This document shows, piece by piece, positions 44,186-56,100 of a stretch of 64,000 nucleotides of DNA. The notes below the pieces were generated by a model. The model saw nothing but the letters and a program-made list of their open reading frames with translations. It searched no databases and was not told the origin of the DNA. Within the stretch, counting starts at the first letter, position 1; every line of letters begins with the position of its first letter. The position numbers and the translations under genes were made by a program. The DNA comes from Endocalyx cinctus (lineage: Eukaryota; Ascomycota; Sordariomycetes; Amphisphaeriales; Apiosporaceae). The DNA lies in contig BCKC01000001.1 of the NCBI GenBank assembly GCA_001600455.1, positions 7,199,418 to 7,263,417 on the forward strand. Reading direction: 5' to 3'.

Positions 44186-46417
44186 ATGCCATCATCGCCA
44201 ACGGAAAATAACGCCCCGCGGCCTTCGCCGAGGCCGCCCCCACCCCCGGCTCGGGAAACTATTCGGCCACTATTACCAACGTGCCAGCGGTGCAGACGCC
44301 TGCGCCGAAAGTGTGACACACAGCTTCCGAACTGCCGATTATGCGAGAAGGCCGGCGTGGAATGTGCGTTTCAGGACCACGTGCTCAAACAGGCTTTACC
44401 AAGGGCGTAAGTGTCAGCCTCGATATGTCCACACTTTGAAGAACCAAAGTGATATATCAAACTATGAAAAAAGACTCGTACTGTAAAGCTGACATTAACT
44501 CGTAGATATGTAGATTCATTACTAGTCCGACTAGACCAACTACGCGCTGTTAAGGAAGGCTTTGTAACCTCGCCAACCCGCCACGCTCAATCCAATCCAA
44601 GCTCAATACCAGCTTTACCTGCACAAGGACAAAGTTTGGGTAGGCCAAGCCCAGTTCCGCAGAGTGATAACACGAGAGCTCTACCTAGCGACCAGCCGCG
44701 TTCGTTTGATGTGATCGTGCCATCGCAGTCCGCAGCAGGTAAATCACGATACTGGGGCTCCAGCTCTGTTTTCGCCCTGGCGGTCGAGATAATCCACCAC
44801 GCACGAACCAAGGGTCTAATCTCAGATGAGAAGTTCTCGGCGACCCCTGACTTGGCCAGGCCAATCGACGAAAACACTGAAAAAGATGACGCTCCGGACT
44901 CGGAAGCAGAACCCGGCGAAAATGGTCCTTTCCACCGCGCCATGGCCCCCGCTCCAGCAGCCGATATTCACGCATTAGTATCGCTGTACATGGTTTCCAT
45001 TAACACCTTATATGGCTTCGTAGACGCCTCTACCACGTCACGGGACACGCAGACGTATCTAGCCCTACGTGGCACTAATAACAACCACGGCAACTTCTCG
45101 CCCCGCGACGCACACAGGTACTTTAGAATCACAATGATGTGCGCTATAGCTTGCGCGGTCCAGTCGCGCCACCGCGCCTCGCGAACGGCGGAGAGCATGG
45201 CATATTACGCCGATGCGTTAGCGTGCGTCGAGCAGGTGACATCCGAAGTCTCGCCCGCGTCGCTGCAGGCTCTGCTACTACTAATAGTGTTCTGTTTGTT
45301 TTATCCACGACGAGGAGATATCTGGAAGTTATTGGACTATGCTTGTCGGCTTACGGTGGAGTTGGGGTACCATACGGAAGATGGGGCTGGTGGCGACGAT
45401 CGGGAGGATGAAGAAGAAGGAGAGGGTGGGGAAAATGAGGACGAACTACGAATGGTCAGCGAGGATGTTGACAATGCGAGGGCCCAGCGTCGCAAGAAGC
45501 TCCGGCGTGCGACGTTTTGGGGTCTGTACGCCATTGAGCGGATCGTCGGTCAGCTCTTCGGGCGCGGTAGCGATCTCCCCGAGACAATAATTACGACCGA
45601 GTACCCAAGCTCGGTGCCAGCCGCGGCGGGCGAAGTCACAGATCCATTCCAGGACCGTGCAGCAGCTCTACAACCCGTCTATATCGCGCACCATTATCGC
45701 CTCGTATACCTCCGATCCGAGCTATTCAGGGCTATGTATCTTCCCGCCACACCAACCGGTCTAGGGCTAGACTTAGCCTGGTTGCGTGACAGGCACGCGG
45801 CCCTGTATGCGTGGCGTCAGGAGCTCGCCGTGTCGGACGATCTCACCGGCGTGGCAACTGTGACGTGCGACGTCGGATATAACGCCACTATGTGCTTCCT
45901 ATTCCAGCCGCTTCTTCTCGAAGCTCTGCGGAGCACGCAAGGTCCTACAGACAGCAACGCTGCTGCCCCTGAGGGCACAGGTATACATATCGGCCCCAGA
46001 GTTGCGGCAGACAGCTTCTGGTCATCGTGCGATTTGATTCACTCCTACGAGAAAGTAATCCGAGCACCCGAGAATTCGGCGCTGGGCACGTATCCGATGA
46101 CGTTTATGTCGGCGCATTACATTTGGATTGCGAGTAGTACGCTGCTAGCGCATGCGTTGCTCGCCGTTGACGGACGGTCGCAAGTGTTGCCACGATTTTC
46201 TGGTGACGGCACTCTGACAGATACAAGCACTGGTGAGAGTGAGAGTGAGGGGATAGGGATCGATTATGGGGTGTTCGTGGACATCACCGGTTCGTGCCTG
46301 ATTTTGCTGTCCTGGTGCGTGGAAAGGTGGCCAGGGATGTTACATATGTTGGATATTTATAAGGGGCTGTTTCATAGGCTTACGAGGGAGTTGATTCGGA
46401 AGGGATTGGTGTCTTAA
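44186..46417 (+). CDS. Zn2Cys6 transcription factor
   Basis: Exons 44186-44406 and 44506-46417 join in phase 2 (GTAAGT donor, CGTAG acceptor) to 710 aa. A proline-rich leader precedes a complete zinc cluster: Cys33, 36, 43, 50, 53 and 60 (C-x2-C-x6-C-x6-C-x2-C-x6-C). The splice creates YVDSLLVRLDQLRA, a coiled-coil linker. The fungal regulatory domain includes CRLTVELGYHTED, a strongly acidic insert (EDEEEGEGGENEDE) and KKLRRATFWGLYAIERIVGQLFGR. It flanks the dioxygenase gene on the same strand and ends the catabolic block, so it could be a pathway regulator. It is GC-rich relative to its flanks. The ATG at 44186 is the first in frame; no upstream exon was found. Confidence 0.92.
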
Positions 46418-47638
46418 CAGTTTATAATAAGATTTTGGAAATATGGGAATGGAATAATGACTGTGAATAAGTAGGATTTCTGGGGAGTTGGTAATAGCAC
46501 ATTATTGGAGGATAGCGTATTTTGTATATATGAATTAATGAAGCAGTAATGAGTGTAAAATTTGTAAATGTGTGTGACTGCAGTCTGTATGTATATAGGA
46601 AACCAAAGTTGGCTGGAAAAGAGGTAGTGCTGCTCAGGTTGATTACTATACGACTGTCACTAAAACCAGTTTTTATATGCCCTTGTTCTACATCACATAT
46701 CATAAGTAATTAATAATTCCTTAACGAGCCTTGCTGAATTGTTATTTAGGACTAGCTTGGTGTAAGTTGGTTCCATATCTCTCTTTTTCCACTTCGAAGC
46801 CCCGTTGAATCAAACGATATTTCCAGTCTCGATGGTCCTGGATGACGAAAACGACTAGTATTATAAGTCAGAATAATCCAGTTGACGTAGATGATTTTGA
46901 CCACCCTACTTTTATTTTTAATGCCGCCGGCAGATATCGGTCTGGATTTCGAGGGGGTGGGGGTAGCTACAATACCCCAGGAGACACCACCGCCTTAAAT
47001 TTTTATCTTTTCTCATAGAAGCGACTTTAAGTTAAGCATCCTCAGTTCTTCTTTTGCCCATAGTAGTTTCGCAGATATAGACAAATTCTATACTCTTGGA
47101 ACTCTAACCGGATGATAAGTATGAAATAAGTCTTCAATTATTACGACGTCCGTAATTGTGGTGACTCCTGATCATCTTCCCCTTATGCATACGGATAAGT
47201 ATCTTCTAAGCTAACCTGCAATTTTGGTAAATTCATATGGAAAACAAATTAAATACTTGAACTCAAGTTGCACCAGTAACAGCGTGGTGGGTGGGCGAAA
47301 CTAGAACTTACATATCAGGTGCCAACTCGGAAATGCGGGAAGCTTCTAGCACTGAATATATGCGTATCCGTAGTGACTGGCTTCTTCGCGTCATGAAATC
47401 CGAGTTTCTCCCTCAAAAGTCATTCCTTAGATTTCACTTAAGTACGATGGTTTTAATATTTAAGCCACATCTGCAGGTCACTTAAGACAACCTTGCTTGT
47501 TCTCTTATTGATTATCCAGGTCGAGTCGGCAAGGTCATCCTGAAACAGCTGTTCCGCTCACTCGGTCTTAGCACTTTTCAACGATATCACGCGCACCGAA
47601 ATAAGATTTTTTTTTTTTTTTTTTTAAAAAAAAAAACG
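46418..47638. other. Gene-free spacer ending in T19A11 tract
   Basis: About 1.2 kb without a supported gene. It ends with 19 T followed by 11 A (47607-47636), immediately before a candidate ATG. Confidence 0.5.
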
Positions 47639-48862
47639 ATGAGTTACTATTACCCTTCAAAGCCCAAACGCAAGTATAGTCTTTCATTTCATTTTCCGAA
47701 TCACATTTCTCATTCATGCCTTCCCACTATATCCTCAAAACGCGCGAAGATAGGGCGAGAGCATATGTATATAAGCTGACTGTAAAGAAAACAAATAGGT
47801 ATCATAATCGACTTGACGCTTCGAGAATGCCTTGTATGCTCCGAAGACAGAAGCGACAACGAGTTCCGAGTTCCCACGAGCGCCGCTTGCCATGAAAGTC
47901 ACCAAGGAGAGGTCTGTATGCCCTGTGTGCAACAGTCTGTCCTAAGCGATATCGCCAACAAGGCCGGCGACGTCTCGTGTCCGCAGTGTGGCAGCGGCTT
48001 AGACTACGAAGAGATGCGCCTCCTCGTGGATGGCGAGACTTTTCGCAAGTACGACGAGCTGATGCTGGACCGGGCACTCAGACAAGACCGAAACTTCATC
48101 TGGTGCGCGCACGCATGCGGCAACGGTCAGCTCCACTCGGATATTAGCTACAACCGGAATCCAATACTCACCTGCGCTCACTGCAGTCGGAGTACCTGTG
48201 TTATGCATAAGATCCCTTGGCATCAGAATTACACCTGCGAGGCCTGGGATCAATATCAAGAGCAGCTAGCCAATGCGGCTAGTGAGCTAGGAGCAGACCT
48301 GTACTGTGACCACTGCAGAGTGAATTTGATACCTCGTGACGTAGCCGCGCATTGGATAGATAATCCATGCAATAATTCGAACTTAATAAGCCTCTCTATA
48401 CGGGAACGTCTTGGAGCGGGATCAGCCGCTGAAATAAAGGCACAAGAAGAAATGAGAAAACCTTACGAGGAGCATTCGAGTAAAGCTCTTATCCAGACAG
48501 ACTCGAAGCGATGTCCAAGTTGTGCATCTATCATTCAAAAGATTTCCGGATGGTATGTGTTCCAAATTCCCCCTTGTCACTTTTCAAGAATCAACCTATT
48601 ACATCTCTTCAGATTGAATGCATAGTTAACTTTTGATGTTTTCCTATCTGATTAGTATTCATATGACATGCAGTAAGTTAAAGCTCCGTCCCATAATTTC
48701 TCACTGGTAGTAATTATGTCTTACTTCTCACCGGTAAAATATCAATATATACGATACTGATCCATCTGATTTTTTTCAGATCAATGCTGGGGAGAGTTCT
48801 GCTGGACTTGCCTGGCAACTTGGCAAGGCTTTGGACATAACTGTTTTCCACGTAATCGTTAG
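47639..48862 (+). CDS. RBR-type E3 ubiquitin ligase
   Basis: Well-supported exons are 47799-48552, 48656-48672 (17 nt) and 48780-48862, in phase, ending NCFPRNR-stop. RING1 begins at RECLVCSEDRS; the IBR is marked by CAHACGNGQL and CAHCSRSTCVMH; RING2 reads KRCPSCASIIQKISG, then C-IHMTC from the microexon, then NQCWGEFCWTCL. The probable catalytic Cys (GCIHM) has its codon split across the intron before the microexon. RBR ligases accept ubiquitin on this Cys from an E2 and pass it to substrates. The first exon is uncertain: the exon beginning at 47799 has no ATG and upstream stops, so a spliced leader is needed. ATG 47639 can join in phase only through unusual donors (GTTACT or GTCTTT). Confidence 0.75.
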
Positions 48863-50211
48863 CTGAATGGCGGATTGTTGATAAGTTGAGCAAGTGTGAT
48901 AATTAAGTGTTTGTGTCTCTGACAAATTCGGAAGCATACTTGGTATAATTAAGCCGATAAACTTGATTAAATAGAGCCAATTATTTTATTTCTCACGTAT
49001 AGAAAATCTCGAGATACTCTAACTTCACCATACAGTCCATCTGAAGTCTTTTCACCAAGCGTATCTCATATCAATTATTAAATCTTGATTCCATCTGCTC
49101 ATAGATGTATTGATTTAAATCATACAGATGACACGTCTGGATAAATAATTTTATGGGCACTATGTAAGAATATCCGTAATCATATCCATGAATCAGAACT
49201 TTACTTCCAGAAATATGCGGCAACACATCAGACGAAGACCTTGTGTAGCAGGTATGCGGAGGTATGGGTGTTTACTAACCCATTAATCAGTCAATTTGAG
49301 CATGGGCTAATTATTTAGAAACAGCCGTGTTGATTGCGAAAATTCTCTAGGGAACTAAGAGAGGTAGATGCACCCGAATACTAGATAAGATCGCCTTGTT
49401 GGCACTCTCTCTTGGTTATAATGTGACAACTGGTTGGCTGTTTTTGATGGATAAAAAAGGAAAAATTGCCAAATGAAGTCCAAGCTGTTTGAAAGATGGG
49501 ATTATAGTAAGCCTCCTAGAATATTGGGGAAACCTATTGTTTGCTAGATTGAACTGTAGGCCCCCGGGTGCGCATCGAGTGTTGGCCAGCCTCATCCGAA
49601 CCTACAAAACGTCTGTTTCAGTGATTTGACCTCTACCATACATCTTGTTCCCTCTTGTATTTGTGAATACATATAAATACTTATCAATGTGCATACCTAA
49701 CCAGACAAATGACGTCAATCAGACACGAGAACACTACGAAGCCCGCATTAATGATGATAATACGAAACATCATCGATATGCCCTGCTACTAATTTTTTCT
49801 TTTCTGATTTCTGTGTTCGAAGTGTATATCTCAAATAAAAGGCCTACATAGAGCTACTTAAACAAGTACGTACTGCGTCCAATACTGAGGCTACTCATTC
49901 CTTGGCTTCGTTAATATTTTCCATGATATACATACCTTGTTCACTTTGATCACACTGGTTCATTTATTTTCCCTTATATGTATATTTTTAATAATTAATA
50001 AGATCACGGACTGCACACACTCGTATATATATTAACTCTCCTTGCCTAATAGCGAATTTTATAATTGATCTATCTAGCTCGTCGGTAAGACCATAATTAA
50101 GCAACAACAAAAAACCATTCTCGAGCAAAATCCGAAAGAAAATTCTAAGAAAAAAAACCGTCACTATTAGACATACGTATAAAGAAAGGGAGAGAGAAAA
50201 AAGATCCAAAG
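48863..50211. other. Gene-free spacer and GH64 promoter
   Basis: About 1.35 kb of AT-rich DNA. A 68-codon plus-strand frame at 49645-49851 has no support. The leader before 50212 is A-rich. Confidence 0.55.
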
Positions 50212-51786
50212 ATGGTACGCACTTGGATAGCCAACCACACCGTGGCCATGCTAGCAGCCATCGCCCTCGCGGCGTTTCTTCCTCAAACATCCTCCGCGCC
50301 ACCCCTGCACGGAGCCTCAGCTCTCGCGATACCCAAACACTCCCACTCTCACTCTCATTCTCACCATAGCCAACACCGCCATTCATCTCTCTACCCCCAC
50401 ATGGCCACCACCCTCTCCGCGCGCGACTATCCGACCAACCCCCCACCGACCGGCCCGAACCCGAACGTCGTCCTCGCCATCCACGTCGCGAACCGGGATC
50501 CGTCAAGCAACTACACGGCGTACGTGACGGGGCGGGACGTCGTTAATTTCCAGCCTATATTCCTTGGTAGACCGCCTTCGTCGCTCAATCCGAAGAGGAG
50601 TAATAATAACAACAACAATAACACCCTCTTCTCACCTCCTGCTTCCTATTCTTACGAATACCTCCCCAAACTCGAAACCTTTGGCTCCGGTCCGGGTGGC
50701 GGCGGTAGCGGTAGCGGACGTATAACCTTATCCCAACCCGCCATCGCCATCCCGCTGGTCGGCAACGAAACGGCCATCACGTTACCTGGATACATCGCCT
50801 CGGCGCGAGTCGTCATCGTCAAAGGCGGCGAGCTGAATTACTATATCGACAGCGGCGGCGGCGGCGGCGGAGGCCAAAGCAACCCGACTCCGACGCTCGT
50901 CGAGCCCGACGCGAACAACCCCAGCGACGCGAACGCGCACGACCTTCGCTGGGGGTTCGTCGAGCTCACGAACACCGAGGAGGGCGGGCTGGAGGCGAAC
51001 CTGAGCTTCGTCGACTGGGTCGGGCTCGTCCTCGGCATGGAGCTAACCTCGCGGCGGGGCGAATCCGCGCGCGCTCCCGGGCTGAGGAGGGATGCGCTGC
51101 GGAGAATTTGCGACGGGCTGGATCGCGTGGATCCGAACTCGTGGGGGAAGCTATGCGTGCGCGTCGGGGACGGGGAGAAGAACGGCACGATCCTGCGCGT
51201 CGTCTCGCCGAACCTGGGTCGCGGCTGGGGCGGCGAGCTGGACGATTACTGGGACGACTACGTCTCCGCCGTGTACGCCAAATACGCGAATCAAGATCTC
51301 CGGTTCGAGACGCAGAACGCGGCCGGCGGGAAAGTAGGCACTTTAGGCGCCCTGGTAAAATGCCGAGTCGACGGGATGCTGCTCAACTGCGACAGCGGGG
51401 CGGGCGCGTTTCCCAAGCCCACGAGCATCGACATATTCAGCTGCGCGTCGGGGCCGTTTGCGAACGACGAGTCCGATTCGACGATACGGAAGGAGGTGAA
51501 GGCTCGGCTGTGCGCCGCTTTCGTGCGCAGCACCTTGCTCCTCGAGGGAGGGGATGTGCAGCCATCAGCCAAGATCGGGCCGGATCGGTATTACGGGAAC
51601 GACACGACGCATCATTACGCGCGCTTAATCCATGAGAACGCAGTTCAGAGTAACGCGTCCTCTTCCACCGACGTTGTCATACCTTACGCTTTCCCTTATG
51701 ATGACGTCAATGCTGGGACGGCGAATTCGGGCGCGCTCCTCGTCTCAACTGATCCATTGAGGTTAGACATTACTATTTTTGACTAA
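50212..51786 (+). CDS. Secreted GH64 beta-1,3-glucanase-like protein
   Basis: A single GC-rich exon encodes 524 aa. A signal peptide covers about residues 1-29 (hydrophobic VAMLAAIALAAFL, then SSA). A His/Ser-rich stretch (about 43-59) and a KR-free linker follow. The GH64 thaumatin-like core starts near residue 84 (NVVLAIHVANRD). Putative catalytic residues of the family are Glu251 (WGFVELT) and Asp268 (NLSFVDWVG), with the expected spacing of about 17. Later motifs are VSPNLG, DYWDDYVSAVYAKY and KPTSIDIFSCASGPF. GH64 enzymes release oligosaccharides from beta-1,3-glucan, so wall remodelling or attack on other fungi is likely. Unusual are Asn7 (131-137) and Gly7 (215-221) runs between core strands. 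Confidence 0.87.
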   Translation: MVRTWIANHTVAMLAAIALAAFLPQTSSAPPLHGASALAIPKHSHSHSHSHHSQHRHSSLYPHMATTLSARDYPTNPPPTGPNPNVVLAIHVANRDPSSNYTAYVTGRDVVNFQPIFLGRPPSSLNPKRSNNNNNNNTLFSPPASYSYEYLPKLETFGSGPGGGGSGSGRITLSQPAIAIPLVGNETAITLPGYIASARVVIVKGGELNYYIDSGGGGGGGQSNPTPTLVEPDANNPSDANAHDLRWGFVELTNTEEGGLEANLSFVDWVGLVLGMELTSRRGESARAPGLRRDALRRICDGLDRVDPNSWGKLCVRVGDGEKNGTILRVVSPNLGRGWGGELDDYWDDYVSAVYAKYANQDLRFETQNAAGGKVGTLGALVKCRVDGMLLNCDSGAGAFPKPTSIDIFSCASGPFANDESDSTIRKEVKARLCAAFVRSTLLLEGGDVQPSAKIGPDRYYGNDTTHHYARLIHENAVQSNASSSTDVVIPYAFPYDDVNAGTANSGALLVSTDPLRLDITIFD

Positions 51787-53161
51787 TAATGTGTGTTACC
51801 CATTCCTTTTTTCTTCGAGAAAAGGATAGAGTATCCTCTTGTCTCCCCATGTCGGGTACGCTACATTAATCTTGTTGGATCAATAACCAGCGACTAGAAA
51901 TTTGCCACTTACAGGATGGACCGTACAGTGATAGACACCATATTGAAAGGGGGGGACTTCAGCGATTTGGGTTTTTTCTTTTTTTTTTCTTTGTCAAATT
52001 GTCAGGTCAAAACCTTAGGAATTTATCTCCATGGAATTTATCTGTATCAACTATCAACCCTTGATTAAATTTAAATGAAATAGACATGTATAAAATTAGC
52101 TACAATGGAACTGTGATAGATAAAGCTTGCTGCATGGAAAATGACGATTGAATTTCTCTAACGATTACCTAAGAAACAACGGTATAAAAGATATAATGTA
52201 GAGAGAGGGGGGATATTGCCATACAGAAAAAGAAAGAAAAGAACAAAACTCCGATGTCCATCATGCATGATCAAATTATGTGTCTGGTCTATTAGCGGTG
52301 TTGCGATGACTCCCGCGTTCGCGCATTCGTGCAAAAGTAGAAATCAGAGGGTGCCGCCCATCCTGTTCATCCATCCGTCCGTCCATCCATCCAGACTTAG
52401 TTTATTGTCGACCAATGCCTCCCAACCGTTCTTTTGAAAGAAAAAAATAAGAGGTTAAAAAGAGAAAAACGAACCATCCTTTCCTATCAGAATAAACCAC
52501 CAGCTCCGTTGAGTAAAGATTATAAGAGTCCACCCAAAGAAGTTATGTAAATAAAGAAGGAAGTATCGACATTCCTGGCAGGGGTAAAAAAAAGGATGCG
52601 TTCGTGTATAGTGGAAGTCTGTTATGCGAAGTGTGTGATTCGGAAACCTAGTGAGCGGGAACCGTAGCTCCTTTAAGGAGTCATATCCCCTCTTGCCGAC
52701 ACTATATCGGTACTGCTAATCTAGAAGTCGCAAAAAGAACGACCCAACAGAATAAAGCAATGCCGTAAGTATCATATCTCGTCCCGTCGTGATCATCAAC
52801 GCATACTCCCTCGTCTCCCATTGCTCTCCCAACAGTCCCGCACTTCTGGGGTGACGCGAAAAAAAATATGAACATGTAAAACAATCTACTACAAAAGGGT
52901 GGGTGTATCCGGCCACCATATATACTTGTATATTTGACAGTGCTGTGTGTAAATAGTAGCACGGTAACGAAACAATGTGTCGTCGAGTGACTTCGAGGCG
53001 CCGCAGGTCAAGTGTAAGCTTAGACTCTTGAAGAACCTATCACTCAGATGATGTGGTGATATTTTCGTGGCTCTAACGTAACCCGTATCATATATTGAGG
53101 TTACCTAGAGGACATCTCACGTAACGAACCCGTGGGAATGAAGAAGCTAAGATCATCTTAG
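51787..53161. other. Convergent 3' intergenic region
   Basis: About 1.4 kb between two converging genes. It contains tandem CCAT/CCGT words (about 52368-52391) and several poly-A/T tracts. Frames at 52216-52437 (+) and 52702-52962 (-) are unsupported; part of this DNA should be the kinase 3' UTR. Confidence 0.5.
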
Positions 53162-56100
53162 TCACATGGTAACTTTCTTAGCCGTGTCGGTACTGCCAAC
53201 GCTAGTCTGAGTATCACGCCTCCTCGCGCTGGTGATTCTTTTTCCTATCGGCGAAGTCGCGTGATCTCTTCTAGTTCGCTTAGTCGATTTGACCATGATA
53301 AGGCCTTCGTCGCTGTCGCTGTCTTCCTGTTCGTCCTCCAAAGGCATCGATGAAGGAAAGGCGGGTATATTTAAGCCATGGGCTGACTGGGCAGAAATAA
53401 CCGTCTGAAACTGTTCCGCTTCTGTCATAGGGAAGCCCTCGATAGGCTCTTTTACCAGCGCAGGTGGGGTGAGCGAGTCCGTCGTGTCAATCAAAGAGCG
53501 ATTAACACCGCCTGGTTTTAGGAGAAATTCGTCAGCTTCGGCAGACAGAGAGCTTGAGCCACTAAGTAAAGCAGGTAACGAAGGATCTGATCGAAAGATC
53601 TGGCCTTTACTGTTTTGACTTGGCAGGACCGGGATAGTAACCGGGCTCGGAATGTCACTAGGACTTGTGAATGCTGAAAGTATTGAATCAGCTGACGCCG
53701 ATGCTGATGTTACGATAGTACCGACTGTCTCAACCCTAGATGGTGGCCGAGGTACATCGGAGCAAAGTTCGTCATCGGGAGAAGAAGGGCATGGCTGGAA
53801 AGGAGAGATACTCTTATGTGACGAGATAAGTTCATCGCGCTTTTCTTGCTCTTCTGCCTCGCGCCGTTGCCTCCTAATCATTTGATCTTGAGCTCTGGCG
53901 AAGGATTCTGGCGTGGACGGCTTGTATATCCTAGGACTTGGTGTTTTGGCTTCGAGTTGCAGGACACGGTGAGCGGTGAGTGGACGATGGCTAAACTCGG
54001 TGGTTCCCGAGTGTTTCTCGTGCATACTAGGATCCGAATGCGGTTGCCCGTGCTGATACGTACGGATAGCTTTAGGGGAGAACAATAAGGGTGAGGCCAA
54101 CGCAGGGTGAATGGCTGTATTTCGATCTGGCGGTTCAACGGTGAGGGGTCGTTTTGGTAGTTCCACGCTCCCGGGTGCAACGGCGGTGCTCAGTGCTACT
54201 TTAGCCTCAGCTCGTTTGTCGGAGCTGGCAAAAAGACCTCGGTCGACAGAACGTGAGCGCGATGAAGAATCATCTGTAGAGCGCATATCTCGGCCTTTCC
54301 TCAGTGATGCAATCGGGTCACCGTGACCGGAAGAGGAAGTGACGGGAGGGGGCGGAGTCGTTTCGGATATGTTCAACGGAGTGAGAACGAGAAAGGCGTT
54401 GCTGGTAGATCTATGACGTGCATGTCGCTGCATCATAGCACCCTTAGCGGATGAGAACGACGTCGACGGTGAAGATGGAATTCCTATCTCTCGCAACCTG
54501 TTAAACTCGCTTGTAGAGCCACTGGGGTTACGACTCAAATCTCCGCCTACCGATGTCGTTTCTTGACGATATTCGTGATCTACCCCTTCAGAACCAGGGG
54601 AGTCACGGGGGCTCGCCGTTACGCTGTAAGCAAGGGGGTGCTCACTCTCTCGGAGCGTATTGAAATAATCATCGCCTCGTATGCTTTTGCGTCTGGCATC
54701 TCTAAGGTTTGGGGCGGATGCGATATTAGCAGGAATGTCACCGGCAGAACTAGCAGCACTGCTAGCGGCTCGACGTCTAGACTGAACGTCCACCCTGTCG
54801 GTTCGAGGATGAATTACCCTACCCACAGCCTTCTTCACGACCGACCGGGCCCTTTCCAAAAAGGTCAAGGGTATAACAGCACGTGTGATTTCTTGTTGAT
54901 CCACCTCAATCTTGCGACCGCGACGAGACGGGTCCGTGTCATCAATCCAGGCCCAGATGTCTTCGATGCCTTGAACGACCCAGGGGTGGCGTTTAACCTC
55001 CCTGAGTCTGATCCGTCTCTCGGGGTTCTTGACCAGCATTTTGCGCAAGAGGTCATAAAGCAGATCGTCAATCTCTTCATATTCTACAGAGCTGTCATCG
55101 CGGTACGGCTCGCTGCTGATTCGCTTGTAAAGCGAGGTAGACGCGGGCGAATGCTGAGGATCCACGGGACGCAGGCGTTTCCGTGGAATATAGACATCGT
55201 CTTTAGCAATCTTTTTAAACATTTGAAATTCGTCTTCGGCCAGGAATGGAATGCGTGCGAAGATTAAACAGTAGAGCGTTACACCCAAAGACCACACATC
55301 GATCTGCTCAGAAATCTTGGGTTGTCCTTCATCAAGATCCGTGTAGCATAGCTCTGGTGCAAAGAACGCGGGTGTGCCAACCGTTTTGGCTAATTCGAGA
55401 TCGTCGTCGAAATCGCGAGCCTCGGACTCCGAAACCAATTCATCTTGCTCACCCTCGCGGATAGGTCGACCAAAATAGGACACTCCAAAGTCGGATATCT
55501 TCACTCTATGGTCTCTAGACCATAATAGATTGGCAGGTTTGATGTCGCGATGTACAACACCCTCGTAGTGCAGATACTCCAAGCCCAGGACTGTATCCCT
55601 GAAAGTGGCACGAGCAGCCTCGATCGTGAAGCAAGGAACGTACGAGTAATCGTCGGCAAAGGGGTCGTGTTGCTGAATATTATAATCGATCGAGGACATA
55701 TGAGAGATGATCGAATCGGCCATACTGGGAGATCTTCCGCGCTGCATAGGATATTCCGGATATGGACCATACATGGTACCTTCCAGAGCATTCGACGATC
55801 CATAGTGCGAACGCAGACCGGATGTTTCCGTCTCACTCTCAACATCGACATCAACAGCAACAGAGGAGATATCATTAATATCGGAAGGCTGCGGAGTGCC
55901 CGCTCGGGAAGCTGACGCCGTAATTCGACATTGGGAATTACTGAGGGATGGTGCCGTCGATACGGGCCGAGAAGGAAGTTTCATCGCTAACAGTCTATGC
56001 GGTTCGTCGTCGTCCCTGGCTAGCAACGTTGCTTGGAGATCGAGATCTTCTTCGACGGCGGCGCCATGTTCGAGGCTCCAATAATCATCGATCCCTCGCT

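Noticed and set aside
49988..50506. 172-codon minus-strand frame
   Set aside because: Its Arg/Gly-rich part is the complement of the GH64 gene and the rest is AT-rich promoter DNA.
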